Source: an uncultured Gammaproteobacteria bacterium (GTDB taxonomy: Bacteria > Pseudomonadota > Gammaproteobacteria > Pseudomonadales > UBA5518). From it: a stretch of DNA of 64,000 bases. The number at the start of each line of letters is the position of its first letter. The stretch's first letter is position 1. The notes below the pieces were generated by a model, which was given only the letters and a program-made list of their open reading frames with translations, did not search any database and was not told the DNA's origin. A program made the position numbers and the translations under genes. This document shows, one piece after another, positions 42,875 to 52,277 of this stretch. Location: the NCBI GenBank assembly GCA_903928015.1, contig CAIYPF010000056.1:27825-91824 (forward strand). The letters run 5' to 3'.

Positions 42875-45583
42875 TTACACGCGGCGGAGCGAGCGTCGCA
42901 CCCACCACTTGCCGGCTTCCAGCACCGGCGCCACCGTAAGCGCCGTGCCCGCAGCGATGGCCCAGTCGTGCGGGGCGAGCGGCGCCAAGCTGAACAGTGC
43001 CCGCAGCGGCGCGAAACTCACGATGCTCACCAGCATGAGCAATTCCCAGCCCACCGCGAGATTGAGCCAGCGATTGGCGAAGGGTCGCAGCAGCACAGAC
43101 TCGCGGTCCGAGCGGAAACCGTAGGCTTTCACAAGTTCGATCAGCACCAGCGAGACGAAGCACATCGTCATGGCGTGCGTCAGACCGCCACCGTCCTGCA
43201 AAGACCAGGCGAACAGCGTGGCGTTCACCAGCGTCGACCAGCCTCCCCCCAGCAGCATCAAGCCCACCACCGTCGGCGTGAACACGCCGCCGCGGGGATC
43301 GCGCGGCGGGCGGCTCATCAAACCGGGCTCGGGGGGATCCACCGCTAGCGCCATCGCGGGCAAGCCGTCAGTAGCGAGATTGACGTACAGCAGTTGCACC
43401 GCCGCGAGGGGCAGAGGCAGACCGGCGATCGTTGCCACCGCCATCAGGCCGATTTCGCCGATGTTCGAGGACAACAGGTACATCAGGTACTTGCGGATGT
43501 TGTCGAAAACGCCCCGCCCCTCCTCCACCGCAGCCACGATGGAAGCGAAGTTGTCATCCGTGAGTGTCATCGCCGCCGCTTCGCGGCTCACATCAGTTCC
43601 GGATATGCCCATGGCGATGCCGATGTCGGCTTGCTTGAGCGCAGGGGCATCGTTCACGCCGTCGCCGGTCATCGCAACGATGGCGCCGGTCGCCTGCCAG
43701 GCCTGCGCGATACGCAGCTTCTGTGCGGGAGACACTCGGGCGAAGACAGCAGTGTCCCGCACGGCCTGTGCCATGGCGACATCGTCCATCGCATCGAGCA
43801 CGCGCCCCTCCAGCACCGACGCCGCTCCGGGCAGGCCAAGCTCCATCGCGACGGCGCGCGCCGTGACCGGATGATCCCCGGTGATCATGACCACACGAAT
43901 GCCTGCTGCAGCCGCGCGCTCAAGCGCCTGCCGCGCCTCGGGCCGCGGAGGATCGCTGAGGCCTGCAAAGCCCAGGAACTCGAGCCCCTCCGGCAGCACG
44001 TCGGCCTTGTCGCAGGAAACCGTCGCCACCGCGAGCACCCGCAAGGCCTCCCCCGCCATCTCCTGCGCCACCACGAGCAGCCGCTCGCGGGCCGCGGCAT
44101 CGAGCACGACCGAACCCGTATCGAGGCGCTGGTGCGTACAGGCCGTGAGCACTGCCTCCGGCGAGCCCTTCATGCAGGCGAGGAACCCGGCACCGTCTGC
44201 GTGGATGGTCGCCATCCGACGCGTCTCGGGACTGAAAGGATCCTCGTGCGTACGCGGGAACTGCGCGTCGAGTGCCTCACGCCACAGCCCCGCCTTGGCT
44301 GCTGCCACCAGCAGGGCACCCTCGGTCGGATCGCCATGGATGATCCACGCCCGTGAATCGCCCTCTTGCAGCAGGTGCGCATCGTTCACGAGGCACCCGG
44401 CACGCAGCAGATCCGCGAGCACGCCCTGCACCGCAAACGGGGTGCCGGGTTCCGCGCTGAAACCGCCCTCAGGGGCATAGCCCGCACCCGCAACGGCGAT
44501 ATCGCGCCCGGAGCAATGGACGCGCCGCACCGTCATTTCGTCGCGCGTCAGCGTGCCGGTCTTGTCGGTCAGGATCACCGAGGTGCTGCCAAGCGTCTCC
44601 ACCGCCGTGAGACGGCGCACCAGCGCATGCCGCCGGACCATGCGCTGCACACCCACCGCCAGAGACACCGTCACAACGGCGGGCAAGGCCTCCGGCACCA
44701 CCGCAACCGCAAGCGCAACGGCAAAGAGCAGCGTCTCCAGAAGCGGCAGGCCGCGCAGGTATCCGGCAACGGCGATCAGCACGATCACCACCAGTGCCGC
44801 GCGCCCGAGAATCACGCCAAGGTGATCCAGATTGCGTTGCAGGGGCGTGGGCCCTGCGCCAACAGTGCCGAGCAGGCCGGCGATACGACCGAACTCGGTC
44901 TGCATGCCCGTGGCAACCACCACCGCCTCGCCGCGCCCGCCGGCCACGGTCGTACCGGCGTGCACCATGTTCGTCCGATCTGCCGTCGGCAACGCACCGG
45001 CTCCCAACGCTGCCGCCTGCTTTTCTGCCGGCAGGGACTCGCCGGTGAGAGCGGCCTCGACGGTCCGCAGATTGACGGCGATCAACAGCCTCGCGTCGGC
45101 GGGAACGCGATCTCCCGCACCCAGCAGGATCAGGTCACCGCTAACGAGTTCGCGGGCAGGCACGCGGCGCGGAACACCGCCGCGCATCACGTTGGCCGCA
45201 GGTGCCGCGAGCCTGCCCAGTGCCTCAAGTGCCCGCTCGGCACGGAACTCCTGCCAGAAGCCCAGAACCACCGCGAACAGCACGATCACGAGGATCACGA
45301 CCGACTCGACGGTATGACCTAGAACCCCGGAAAGCAGCGCTGCACCGAGCAGGATCAGCACCAGTGTGTTGCGCAACTGCGCGAGGAGCACGACGACCCA
45401 TGACGCCGACGTTGCGGCGGCAAGCTCGTTCGGGCCGAAGAGCTCCAGACGGCGCGCGGCCTCGGCGGCATCCAGGCCGCCGGGACTCGTGCCTGCCCGC
45501 ACACGCACCGCGTCCGAAGCCAGCGCATGCCAGGGAAGATCCCGATCACTGTCCCGTTGCCCGGGTGCGTCCTGCACGTGCAA
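42875..45583 (-). CDS. P-type cation-transporting ATPase (P2 type, Ca2+-like)
   Basis: The 902-residue pump has an N-terminal cation-ATPase domain, the actuator motif LTGES, M4 motif VVPEALPAVV, phosphorylation site SVILTDKTGTLTRDEM, and hinge motif TGDGVNDAPALKQADIGIAMG. A C-terminal four-helix cation-ATPase domain follows. PEALP in M4 is like the calcium and sodium/proton P2 ATPases rather than heavy-metal pumps, which use CPC/SPC. The start appears to be a TTG at 45583, with GTG at 45577 possible. It is divergent from the SulP transporter. Confidence 0.92.
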   Translation of the reverse strand: MHVQDAPGQRDSDRDLPWHALASDAVRVRAGTSPGGLDAAEAARRLELFGPNELAAATSASWVVVLLAQLRNTLVLILLGAALLSGVLGHTVESVVILVIVLFAVVLGFWQEFRAERALEALGRLAAPAANVMRGGVPRRVPARELVSGDLILLGAGDRVPADARLLIAVNLRTVEAALTGESLPAEKQAAALGAGALPTADRTNMVHAGTTVAGGRGEAVVVATGMQTEFGRIAGLLGTVGAGPTPLQRNLDHLGVILGRAALVVIVLIAVAGYLRGLPLLETLLFAVALAVAVVPEALPAVVTVSLAVGVQRMVRRHALVRRLTAVETLGSTSVILTDKTGTLTRDEMTVRRVHCSGRDIAVAGAGYAPEGGFSAEPGTPFAVQGVLADLLRAGCLVNDAHLLQEGDSRAWIIHGDPTEGALLVAAAKAGLWREALDAQFPRTHEDPFSPETRRMATIHADGAGFLACMKGSPEAVLTACTHQRLDTGSVVLDAAARERLLVVAQEMAGEALRVLAVATVSCDKADVLPEGLEFLGFAGLSDPPRPEARQALERAAAAGIRVVMITGDHPVTARAVAMELGLPGAASVLEGRVLDAMDDVAMAQAVRDTAVFARVSPAQKLRIAQAWQATGAIVAMTGDGVNDAPALKQADIGIAMGISGTDVSREAAAMTLTDDNFASIVAAVEEGRGVFDNIRKYLMYLLSSNIGEIGLMAVATIAGLPLPLAAVQLLYVNLATDGLPAMALAVDPPEPGLMSRPPRDPRGGVFTPTVVGLMLLGGGWSTLVNATLFAWSLQDGGGLTHAMTMCFVSLVLIELVKAYGFRSDRESVLLRPFANRWLNLAVGWELLMLVSIVSFAPLRALFSLAPLAPHDWAIAAGTALTVAPVLEAGKWWVRRSLRRV

Positions 45584-45661
45584 TCCCCGCCTTAATTCTG
45601 CGATGTGGTGCTAACCTTAGCCGCACGGGGGCGCCATTCGCCCCCCTGGAAATCAAACATC

Positions 45662-47467
45662 GTGAAGATAAGTTCCCCTACCCGTACTGCGGGCGCGGAC
45701 ACCTTTGGCCCCAAATGGCTTCCCGCCGTGGGGGCGCTGCGCGGCTACCGTGCACAGGACGCTCGCGCCGACCTCATCGCCGGCATCACCGTTGCCACCA
45801 TCGCCGTGCCGCAGGCAATGGCGTATGCGATGGTCGCGGGCATCCCGGCCGAGTACGGCCTGTACACCGCGATCGTGATGACCGCCATCGGCGCGCTCTT
45901 CGATTCCTCGCGCCAGCTGATTAACGGCCCGACCAACGCGATCTCCATCGCAGTGCTGAGCGTGGTCGCAGCGATCGACGCACCGGATGCCCGGCTCGCG
46001 GCGATCATCAGTCTTACGCTGCTGATCGGCCTGATCCAGCTCGGCATCACGTTGCTGCGGCTCGGGGACCTCACGCGGTTCGTCTCGCACTCCGTGATCG
46101 TGGGCTTCACCCTGGGTGCCGGAAGCCTGCTGGTGATCGATCAGATGAAGAACCTCTTCGGCATGAAGGCCATGGGTGGCGCCCACGACCACCTTCTGCT
46201 GCGATTCTGGCTCTCGATGACCGAGGGCGGAGGGCCACATCTGGCCACCACCGCCATAGGCCTCGGCTCGATCGCACTGGTGCTCGCACTGCGGTGGCTC
46301 AAACGCAAGTTCGCGATGCCCTTGCTACCGGACCTTCTCATCACGGTGTGCGTCATGTCTGCGCTGGTGGCGTGGATGGATCTCGGCAATGCGGGTGTTC
46401 GCGTGGTGGGTGCCATCCCTGCCGCTTTGCCAACCCCTGCTCTGCCGTCGATAGATCCCGCTTTCTTCCGCGAACACGCCTCGGGCGCCTTCGCCATCGC
46501 CCTGCTCGGCCTGCTCGAGGCGATCTCCATGGCCAAGGCCATCGCCGCCAAGACGGGGCAGCGCCTCGACATGAACCAGCAGTGCCTGAGCGAATCCGTG
46601 GCAAACCTGGGCGGCAGCCTGTTCCAGTGCATGCCGGGCTCGGGATCCCTCACGCGATCAGCTATCAACCAGCAGGCAGGCTCCGTGAGCCAGTGGTCGG
46701 GGATAGTCTCTGCGGCAGGGGTTGCCGCGATCATGCTGGTCTTTGCACCTTACGCGCAGTATCTGCCGCGCTCGGCGCTCGCCGGGATCCTGCTGGTCGC
46801 CTCTTACGGAATGGTCGACTGGAACTCCCTTCGCTACCACTGGCGGGCCACCCAGTTCGACGCTGCCATCGTGATCACCACCGCACTGTGCGCGGTGCTG
46901 ATATCCATCGAGTTCTGCGTGATCGTGGGCGTGTTCATGTCCTTCGTGCTCACCGTGCCACGTGCCGGGCGCATGCTCCTCAGCGAATTCGTCATCAGCC
47001 CTGAGGGCCGGCTCCACGAGCGACTGCGCGAGGACAAACCCTGCCCCAGACTTCTGATCTTCGGCCTGGAGGGAGAATTCTTCTTCGGCGCAGCCTCGGC
47101 GCTGGAACAGCATTTCGATGTGATCGAGAGCCGGCTCACGCCCGAGACAGAGGTGGTGGTGCTGCGCCTGAAGCGGGTGCGCAACCCGGACGCCGTGGCG
47201 CTCAGCGAACTCGAGAAATTCGTCGGAACCTTGCGCGCGCGCGGCGTGCACGTGCTGCTCTGCGGCGTAAGCCAGAATTTCCGGGGCATCCTCGATCGCA
47301 CCGGCGCCATGGAGCGGCTTCGCGACCAGATATTCCTCGAACAGCCCGTGCGCCAGACCAGCACAGCCAAGGCGGTGCAACACGCCTACACACTGCTGAA
47401 GGGACGCTGCGAACACTGCCCGTGGCAGGCTCCGGGCACGGCGCCGGATGCGGAACGGGTGGCCTGA
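45662..47467 (+). CDS. SulP-family anion transporter with STAS domain
   Basis: The ~601-residue protein has about twelve membrane helices (residues ~30-440), including the SulP signature region AGITVATIAVPQAMAYAMVAGIPAEYGLYTA, and a C-terminal STAS domain (~460-570, FGLEGEFFFGAASALEQHFD). SulP proteins carry sulfate, bicarbonate or other anions, often by symport. I use a GTG at 45662, where homology begins; a GTG at 45605 gives a longer protein. It ends 6 bp from the convergent MarR gene. Confidence 0.92.
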   Translation: MKISSPTRTAGADTFGPKWLPAVGALRGYRAQDARADLIAGITVATIAVPQAMAYAMVAGIPAEYGLYTAIVMTAIGALFDSSRQLINGPTNAISIAVLSVVAAIDAPDARLAAIISLTLLIGLIQLGITLLRLGDLTRFVSHSVIVGFTLGAGSLLVIDQMKNLFGMKAMGGAHDHLLLRFWLSMTEGGGPHLATTAIGLGSIALVLALRWLKRKFAMPLLPDLLITVCVMSALVAWMDLGNAGVRVVGAIPAALPTPALPSIDPAFFREHASGAFAIALLGLLEAISMAKAIAAKTGQRLDMNQQCLSESVANLGGSLFQCMPGSGSLTRSAINQQAGSVSQWSGIVSAAGVAAIMLVFAPYAQYLPRSALAGILLVASYGMVDWNSLRYHWRATQFDAAIVITTALCAVLISIEFCVIVGVFMSFVLTVPRAGRMLLSEFVISPEGRLHERLREDKPCPRLLIFGLEGEFFFGAASALEQHFDVIESRLTPETEVVVLRLKRVRNPDAVALSELEKFVGTLRARGVHVLLCGVSQNFRGILDRTGAMERLRDQIFLEQPVRQTSTAKAVQHAYTLLKGRCEHCPWQAPGTAPDAERVA

Positions 47468-47473
47468 GGGCTA

Positions 47474-47929
47474 TCAGTCAGCCGCGTCAAGGCGCTCGGC
47501 GAGCACGTCAAGCGCACGCATGAGTTCGCGATAGCCGCCTGCATCAAGGCCTGCGAGCAAATCCTTTTCCCACGCAAGGGCGAGCGGAACGATCTGCCGG
47601 TATAGCGTCTCGCCCGCTGGCGAGAGTCGCAAGCGGTACGCACGCTTGTCGCCCTCGTCGCGTCGGGTCAAAAGGCAGCGCTTGGCGCGCAGATCCTTTA
47701 TGCCCCGGGTGACGCGGGCACGGTCCATGGAGGTCTGGGAAGCGATTTCAGAGGGACTGAGTTCGCCTTTTTCCGCGAGATTCGCAAGTATTCGCCACTC
47801 CGGCACGCTGACGCCGAACTCCTCCCGGTAGATCGACGACAGCGCCTGACTGATACGCTGCGAGAGGCTCACCAGCCGATACGGCAGGAACGCGTCCAGG
47901 ACCAGCGAAGAGCGCGCTCGCCTAGGCAC
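47474..47929 (-). CDS. MarR-family transcriptional regulator
   Basis: The 151-residue winged-helix protein has VPEWRILANLAEKGELSPSEIA, then a recognition helix (SMDRARVTRGIKDL) and the wing LTRRDEGDKRAYRLRLSPAG. The GTG at 47929 overlaps the end of the MFS gene by 8 bp and has GGAG upstream, so the two are coupled. It likely represses the MFS gene and the divergent ring-cleavage operon and responds to an aromatic acid. A palindrome in the divergent promoter is the probable site. Confidence 0.9.
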   Translation of the reverse strand: MPRRARSSLVLDAFLPYRLVSLSQRISQALSSIYREEFGVSVPEWRILANLAEKGELSPSEIASQTSMDRARVTRGIKDLRAKRCLLTRRDEGDKRAYRLRLSPAGETLYRQIVPLALAWEKDLLAGLDAGGYRELMRALDVLAERLDAAD

Positions 47930-49136
47930 GCCTTGCACTCCCCTCGCCCGCAAACAGCAGCAGATAACCCGCCAGCGAGCACAGCGCGGCACCGCTCATG
48001 ATGATCCCCGTGGGCAGAAGCGTCCCGTCATAGGTGTGGCCCACCAGCCAGCCACTGCCCGAGGCCATGGCCGTCTGCACGAAACCGAACACCGCCGAGG
48101 CGCCACCCGCGCTCATGGGGAACTCCGATATCGCACCCATCTGCGAATTGGACAGGCACAGCCCGCCCCCCAGAAAGGAGCAGAACACGCCGAGCAGCAC
48201 GCCAGGGAGAGAGGGCTCGACCCACAGACCCTGGGCCAGCAGCCACAGAGCACCGCCGAGAGCCGCCATCACGCCAAGTGCGAGCGTTCTTTGCACGCCG
48301 AGGCGCGGCACGATGCGCGCGCTCGCGAAGGCGCCGCCCATGTAGCCGGTCACCACCAGCATGAAGGTGTAACCGAAATGCGTTGCAGGCACGCCCAGCA
48401 GATCGATCACGATCCACGAGGCGCTCGAAATCCAGGTGAACGCCGCCGCGAAGGCGGAGCCACCGCAGAGCACGAAACCCAGGAATCGACGCTGCGAGAG
48501 GCAGGTACCGAACTGCGCCAGCACCCGTCCGAACGCCAGCGGCGCACTGCCGATGGAGGGGCAGGTCTCACGAAGGCTGCGCAATCCGGTAAGCGTGAGC
48601 AGCCCGAAAAGCAGCAGCAAGCCGAACTGCGAGCGCCAGTCGAACCAGTACAGAAGCCAGCTGCCCAGCACCGGTGCCAGCAAAGGCACCACAGCCATCG
48701 CACCCGCCAGTTGGGACATGAAGCGCGCCGCATCCGCCCCCTGGAAGCGATCACGCACGATGGCACGCGCAATCACAGGTCCCGAGGACGCCGCGAAACC
48801 CTGCACCATCCGCGCCGCGAGCAGCAGGCCGATGCCCGGCGCGAGCATGCAGGCAAGCGCGCCCGCGCTGTACAGCGTGAGGCCCACTGCCGCCACAGGC
48901 TTGCGTCCGTAGTGATCCGACAGCGGCCCGAACACCAGTTGCCCCACGGCAAAGGCCGCCATGAAGACACTCAGGGTGAGCTGCGCCTCGGCAGGTCCGA
49001 CACGGAGATCCGCGGCAAGCTGCGGAATTCCCGAAAGGTAGAGATCGGTAGAGACGGCAGCGCACGCCACCAGTGCGATCAGCACTGCCCTCGCGACCAG
49101 CGACGGAGCTTCGTCCTGTTCCACACCAGCTGCCAT
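47922..49136 (-). CDS. MFS multidrug exporter, Bcr/CflA type
   Basis: The 404-residue protein has twelve predicted helices. Typical Bcr/CflA motifs are TDLYLSGIPQLAADL in helix 1 and GPLSDHYGRKPVAAVGL in loop 2-3 (MFS motif A). The ATG at 49136 is preferred to a longer open frame that crosses the divergent promoter region. Coupling to MarR and divergence from the catabolic operon suggest it exports a toxic aromatic substrate or intermediate, which is inference. Confidence 0.9.
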   Translation of the reverse strand: MAAGVEQDEAPSLVARAVLIALVACAAVSTDLYLSGIPQLAADLRVGPAEAQLTLSVFMAAFAVGQLVFGPLSDHYGRKPVAAVGLTLYSAGALACMLAPGIGLLLAARMVQGFAASSGPVIARAIVRDRFQGADAARFMSQLAGAMAVVPLLAPVLGSWLLYWFDWRSQFGLLLLFGLLTLTGLRSLRETCPSIGSAPLAFGRVLAQFGTCLSQRRFLGFVLCGGSAFAAAFTWISSASWIVIDLLGVPATHFGYTFMLVVTGYMGGAFASARIVPRLGVQRTLALGVMAALGGALWLLAQGLWVEPSLPGVLLGVFCSFLGGGLCLSNSQMGAISEFPMSAGGASAVFGFVQTAMASGSGWLVGHTYDGTLLPTGIIMSGAALCSLAGYLLLFAGEGSARRA

Positions 49137-49284
49137 TCGACCACCCCGGCCACCGTACCCGCGCATCCTACCGTCCGGCGGGCAGTCGAATCCACGCGAT
49201 CCGGGGTTGCGGGAGGCGCGGGCACGCGGTGATACTGATTTCGTACGAAACTTGTTTGATCGCAACCGCTGCCCGGAGGCCGTC
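49137..49284. promoter_or_regulatory. Divergent operator region between MFS-MarR and the ring-cleavage operon
   Basis: The gap contains a perfect 12-bp palindrome, TTTCGTACGAAA, at 49239-49250. It is AT-rich against the GC-rich background. Its size and position, about 35 bp before the dioxygenase GTG, fit a MarR dimer site that would block the catabolic promoter. Confidence 0.6.
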
Positions 49285-50412
49285 GTGAAAGAGTGGATCC
49301 CCTTCGTGAAGTCCGAGGGCGTCGCAACGCGTCAGGCGCACTGCGACCTGCCCGAAGGCACCTACGAGCGCGAGATCGGCCGGGAAGGCTTTTTCGGTCC
49401 GGCCACGCAACTGCACCACCGCAACCCGCCCACCGGCTGGCTGCGCTTCGAGGGTCCGCTGCGCCCCAGGGCCTATGACCTGAACAAATCGAGGCGCGGC
49501 GTGGCTTCGCCCTGGCACGCACCCGTCATCCTTGAAAATGCCGCCTGCCAGATCCGCATCTGGCACACCTCGGGCAGCATGGATCACCTGGCGCGCAATG
49601 CCGATGGCGACCAGGTGCTCTTCGTGCACGAGGGCAGCGGAGATCTGTTCTGCGACTATGGCCACATCCCGTTCCGCGACGGTGACTACCTCGTCCTTCC
49701 GCGCGGCACACAGTGGCGCGTGGAATGTGCGGGCGAAGCCTCCTTCCTGATGATCGAAGCCACCAACGACGCATTCGGCCTGCCCAGAAAAGGGCTCGTG
49801 GGCCCGCAGGCGATATTCGACCCGGGCGTGCTCGATACACCGGCCATCAACGAGCACTTCCGCGCCCAGTACCACGAGAGGGAAACCACCACCGTGGTGA
49901 AGCGGCGCAACGCCCTCACCGCCATCACGTATCCGCACAATCCGCTCGATGCCATCGGCTGGCACGGGGATCTCGCGCCCGTGCGGCTCAACTGGCGCGA
50001 CATCCGCCCGCTGATGTCCGCGCGCTATCACGTGCCGCCATCGGCACACACCACCTTCCTCGCCGGCAGGCTCGTGATCTGCACGTTCTGCCCGCGGCCC
50101 ATCGAATCCGATCCGGGTGCGCTGAAGCTCCCCTACTTCCATTCGAACGACGACTACGACGAATTCCTCTTCTACCACCGCGGCCAGTTCTTCAGCCGCG
50201 ACAACATCCACCCCGGCATGTCGACCTGGCACCCGAGCGGCTTCCCGCACGGCCCGCATCCCAAGGCCTACGAGACCGCCATGAAGCACGCCCGCAAGGA
50301 GACCGACGAAGTGGCCGTGATGGTCGATACCCGTGACTTCCTCGATGCAGCCGAAATCGAGCCCGGCGTGGAGTTCGAGGCTTACGCCAACTCCTGGACG
50401 CGCAAGGACTGA
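49285..50412 (+). CDS. Homogentisate 1,2-dioxygenase-like ring-cleavage enzyme
   Basis: The 375-residue product aligns with homogentisate dioxygenases, which open homogentisate to maleylacetoacetate with Fe(II). The C-terminal metal set is recognisable: His in LPYFHSND, Glu in DYDEFLFYHRG and His in GFPHGPHP, matching the HGD pattern of His, Glu six residues on, then His. It is somewhat shorter than typical 430-residue HGDs, so it may act on a related hydroquinone acid. The GTG at 49285 has GGAGG 6 bp upstream. It is the first gene of an operon with a flavin hydroxylase and FAH. Confidence 0.87.
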   Translation: MKEWIPFVKSEGVATRQAHCDLPEGTYEREIGREGFFGPATQLHHRNPPTGWLRFEGPLRPRAYDLNKSRRGVASPWHAPVILENAACQIRIWHTSGSMDHLARNADGDQVLFVHEGSGDLFCDYGHIPFRDGDYLVLPRGTQWRVECAGEASFLMIEATNDAFGLPRKGLVGPQAIFDPGVLDTPAINEHFRAQYHERETTTVVKRRNALTAITYPHNPLDAIGWHGDLAPVRLNWRDIRPLMSARYHVPPSAHTTFLAGRLVICTFCPRPIESDPGALKLPYFHSNDDYDEFLFYHRGQFFSRDNIHPGMSTWHPSGFPHGPHPKAYETAMKHARKETDEVAVMVDTRDFLDAAEIEPGVEFEAYANSWTRKD

Positions 50413-50421
50413 GTCCCGGAC

Positions 50422-52026
50422 ATGATGAAGACATACACCTACCAGACGCTCCCGGCAGAGCCGCTGGCCGATCGCAAGAGCCGCCGCCCCGTAGTGGTGG
50501 CGGGCGCGGGGCCGGTCGGGCTCACGATGGCGCTGGATCTGGCGGTGCGCGGCATTCCCGTGCTGGTGCTGGACGACAACAACACGGTGAGCGTGGGCTC
50601 GCGAGGGCTCTGCTACGCCAAGCGGCCACTCGAGATCTTCGATCGCCTGGGCTGCGCCGCGCCCATGCTGGAGAAAGGCGTGAGCTGGAAGATCGGCAAG
50701 ATCTTCCGCGACACGGAACTCGTCTACCAGTTCGATCTGCTGCCCGAACCCGGGCACCAGATGCCTGCCTTCATCAACCTCCAGCAATACCATCTGGAGG
50801 ACATGCTGATCGCGCGTGCCCGCGAACTCGGCGAAGGGCTGCAACTCCACTGGAAGCACAAAGTGGTGTCGGTGCAGGACGCGGGGGACCATCTGCGTCT
50901 CGGCGTCGAGGCGCCCGATGGCCTGTTCACGCTGGAGGCCGAATGGCTGATCGCCTGCGACGGCGCAGGAAGCCCGATCCGCGAAATGCTCGGCGTGCCC
51001 TTCACGGGCCGTGCATTCCAGGACCGCTTCCTGATCGCCGACGTCCTGATGAAGGCCCCCTTCCCCGCCGAGCGCTGGTTCTGGTTCGACCCGCCCTTTC
51101 ACCGCAACCAGTCGGTATTGCTGCACCGCGAGGCCGACGACGTCTGGCGGATCGACTTCCAGCTCGGCTGGGACGCCGATCCCGTCGAGGAGCGCAAACC
51201 CGAGCGTGTGCTGCCGCGCCTCAGATCCATGCTGGGCGAGGACACCGCCTTCGAACTCGAGTGGGTATCTGTCTACCAGTTCGCCTGCCGCAGGCTCGAC
51301 CGCTTCCGCCACGGGCGCGTGATATTTGCGGGGGATTCAGCGCATCAGGTCTCGCCCTTCGGCGCGCGAGGGGCCAACACCGGGGTTCAGGACGCCGACA
51401 ATCTGGCGTGGAAACTCGCTCTGGTGCTGGGCGGGAAGGCACCCGAGGCGCTGCTCGACAGCTACGACGCGGAGCGCCTGGTTGCAGCAGACGACAACAT
51501 AGGCCACTCCAGCAGAGCCACCGATTTCATCACCCCCAAGAACGCCGCGAGCCGCGCCTTCCGTGATGCCGTGCTGCGCCTCGCACGGGACCACGCCTTC
51601 GCGCGTCCCCTCATCAACAGCGGCAGACTGTCCACGCCCACGCCCTATCCCGGGTCTCCGCTCAACACGCCCGATACCGAGCCCTTCGCGGGACGCATGC
51701 GCCCGGGCACCAACTGCAGCGACGCGCCCGTGCGTGCCGGAGGCGAGGACGGGTGGCTGCTGCACCAGCTGCAGGGAGATTTCGTCGCCATGGTGCTGGG
51801 GGGCGAGAATGCATCAGAGGATCTGGACGTGGACGGCGTCCGCTGCCGCGTGCTGCGGATCGGAGCGGATGTCGAGGACAGCGAAGGATTGATCGCCGCG
51901 CGCTACGACCTGCGCCCCGGCACCACCTACCTGATCCGCCCGGACCAACACGTGGCCGCGCGCTGGCGCGCATTCGACACCAGGGCAATCGCCGCCGCGC
52001 TGCGTCGTGCCACGGCCCGCGACTGA
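50422..52026 (+). CDS. FAD-dependent aromatic hydroxylase (MhpA/PheA-type)
   Basis: The 534-residue flavoprotein hydroxylase has the FAD motif VVVAGAGPVGLTMALDLAVRG at residues ~24-44, the DG motif ACDGAGSPIR and the second FAD motif VIFAGDSAHQVSPFGARGANTGVQDADN. A C-terminal thioredoxin-like domain is plausible. It would add a hydroxyl to a phenolic acid to make the ring-cleavage substrate, for example 4-hydroxyphenylacetate to homogentisate. It starts 9 bp after the dioxygenase gene at an ATG-ATG pair. Confidence 0.9.
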   Translation: MMKTYTYQTLPAEPLADRKSRRPVVVAGAGPVGLTMALDLAVRGIPVLVLDDNNTVSVGSRGLCYAKRPLEIFDRLGCAAPMLEKGVSWKIGKIFRDTELVYQFDLLPEPGHQMPAFINLQQYHLEDMLIARARELGEGLQLHWKHKVVSVQDAGDHLRLGVEAPDGLFTLEAEWLIACDGAGSPIREMLGVPFTGRAFQDRFLIADVLMKAPFPAERWFWFDPPFHRNQSVLLHREADDVWRIDFQLGWDADPVEERKPERVLPRLRSMLGEDTAFELEWVSVYQFACRRLDRFRHGRVIFAGDSAHQVSPFGARGANTGVQDADNLAWKLALVLGGKAPEALLDSYDAERLVAADDNIGHSSRATDFITPKNAASRAFRDAVLRLARDHAFARPLINSGRLSTPTPYPGSPLNTPDTEPFAGRMRPGTNCSDAPVRAGGEDGWLLHQLQGDFVAMVLGGENASEDLDVDGVRCRVLRIGADVEDSEGLIAARYDLRPGTTYLIRPDQHVAARWRAFDTRAIAAALRRATARD

Positions 52027-52035
52027 GGACGTACC

Positions 52036-52236
52036 ATGCCGCTCAACACACAGCCCAACATCGAGAACCCCGACGCCTTCTACCAACGGTTGGTCGAACT
52101 CCATCAGGACCGCAGTGAGGAGCAAAGCCGACTGATCAACGCGAGCCTGGTGCTGCTGCTCGCCAACCACGTCGGCGATGCTTCCGTGCTCGAAGAGGCC
52201 ATGCGCATCGCAGCACAGACCGCAGACCAACCCTGA
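52036..52236 (+). CDS. Small DUF2783-type protein
   Basis: The 66-residue protein has two or three predicted helices: NPDAFYQRLVELHQ, SRLINASLVLLLANHVGD and VLEEAMRIAAQT. GAGG precedes the ATG. It resembles the DUF2783 family, usually found directly after flavin hydroxylases of this kind. It could be a small partner or stabiliser of the hydroxylase. No biochemical function is known to me. Confidence 0.8.
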   Translation: MPLNTQPNIENPDAFYQRLVELHQDRSEEQSRLINASLVLLLANHVGDASVLEEAMRIAAQTADQP

Positions 52237-52277
52237 ACGCGCATTCGCGCCAACACACCCATCCGGACGGAGCCCCC

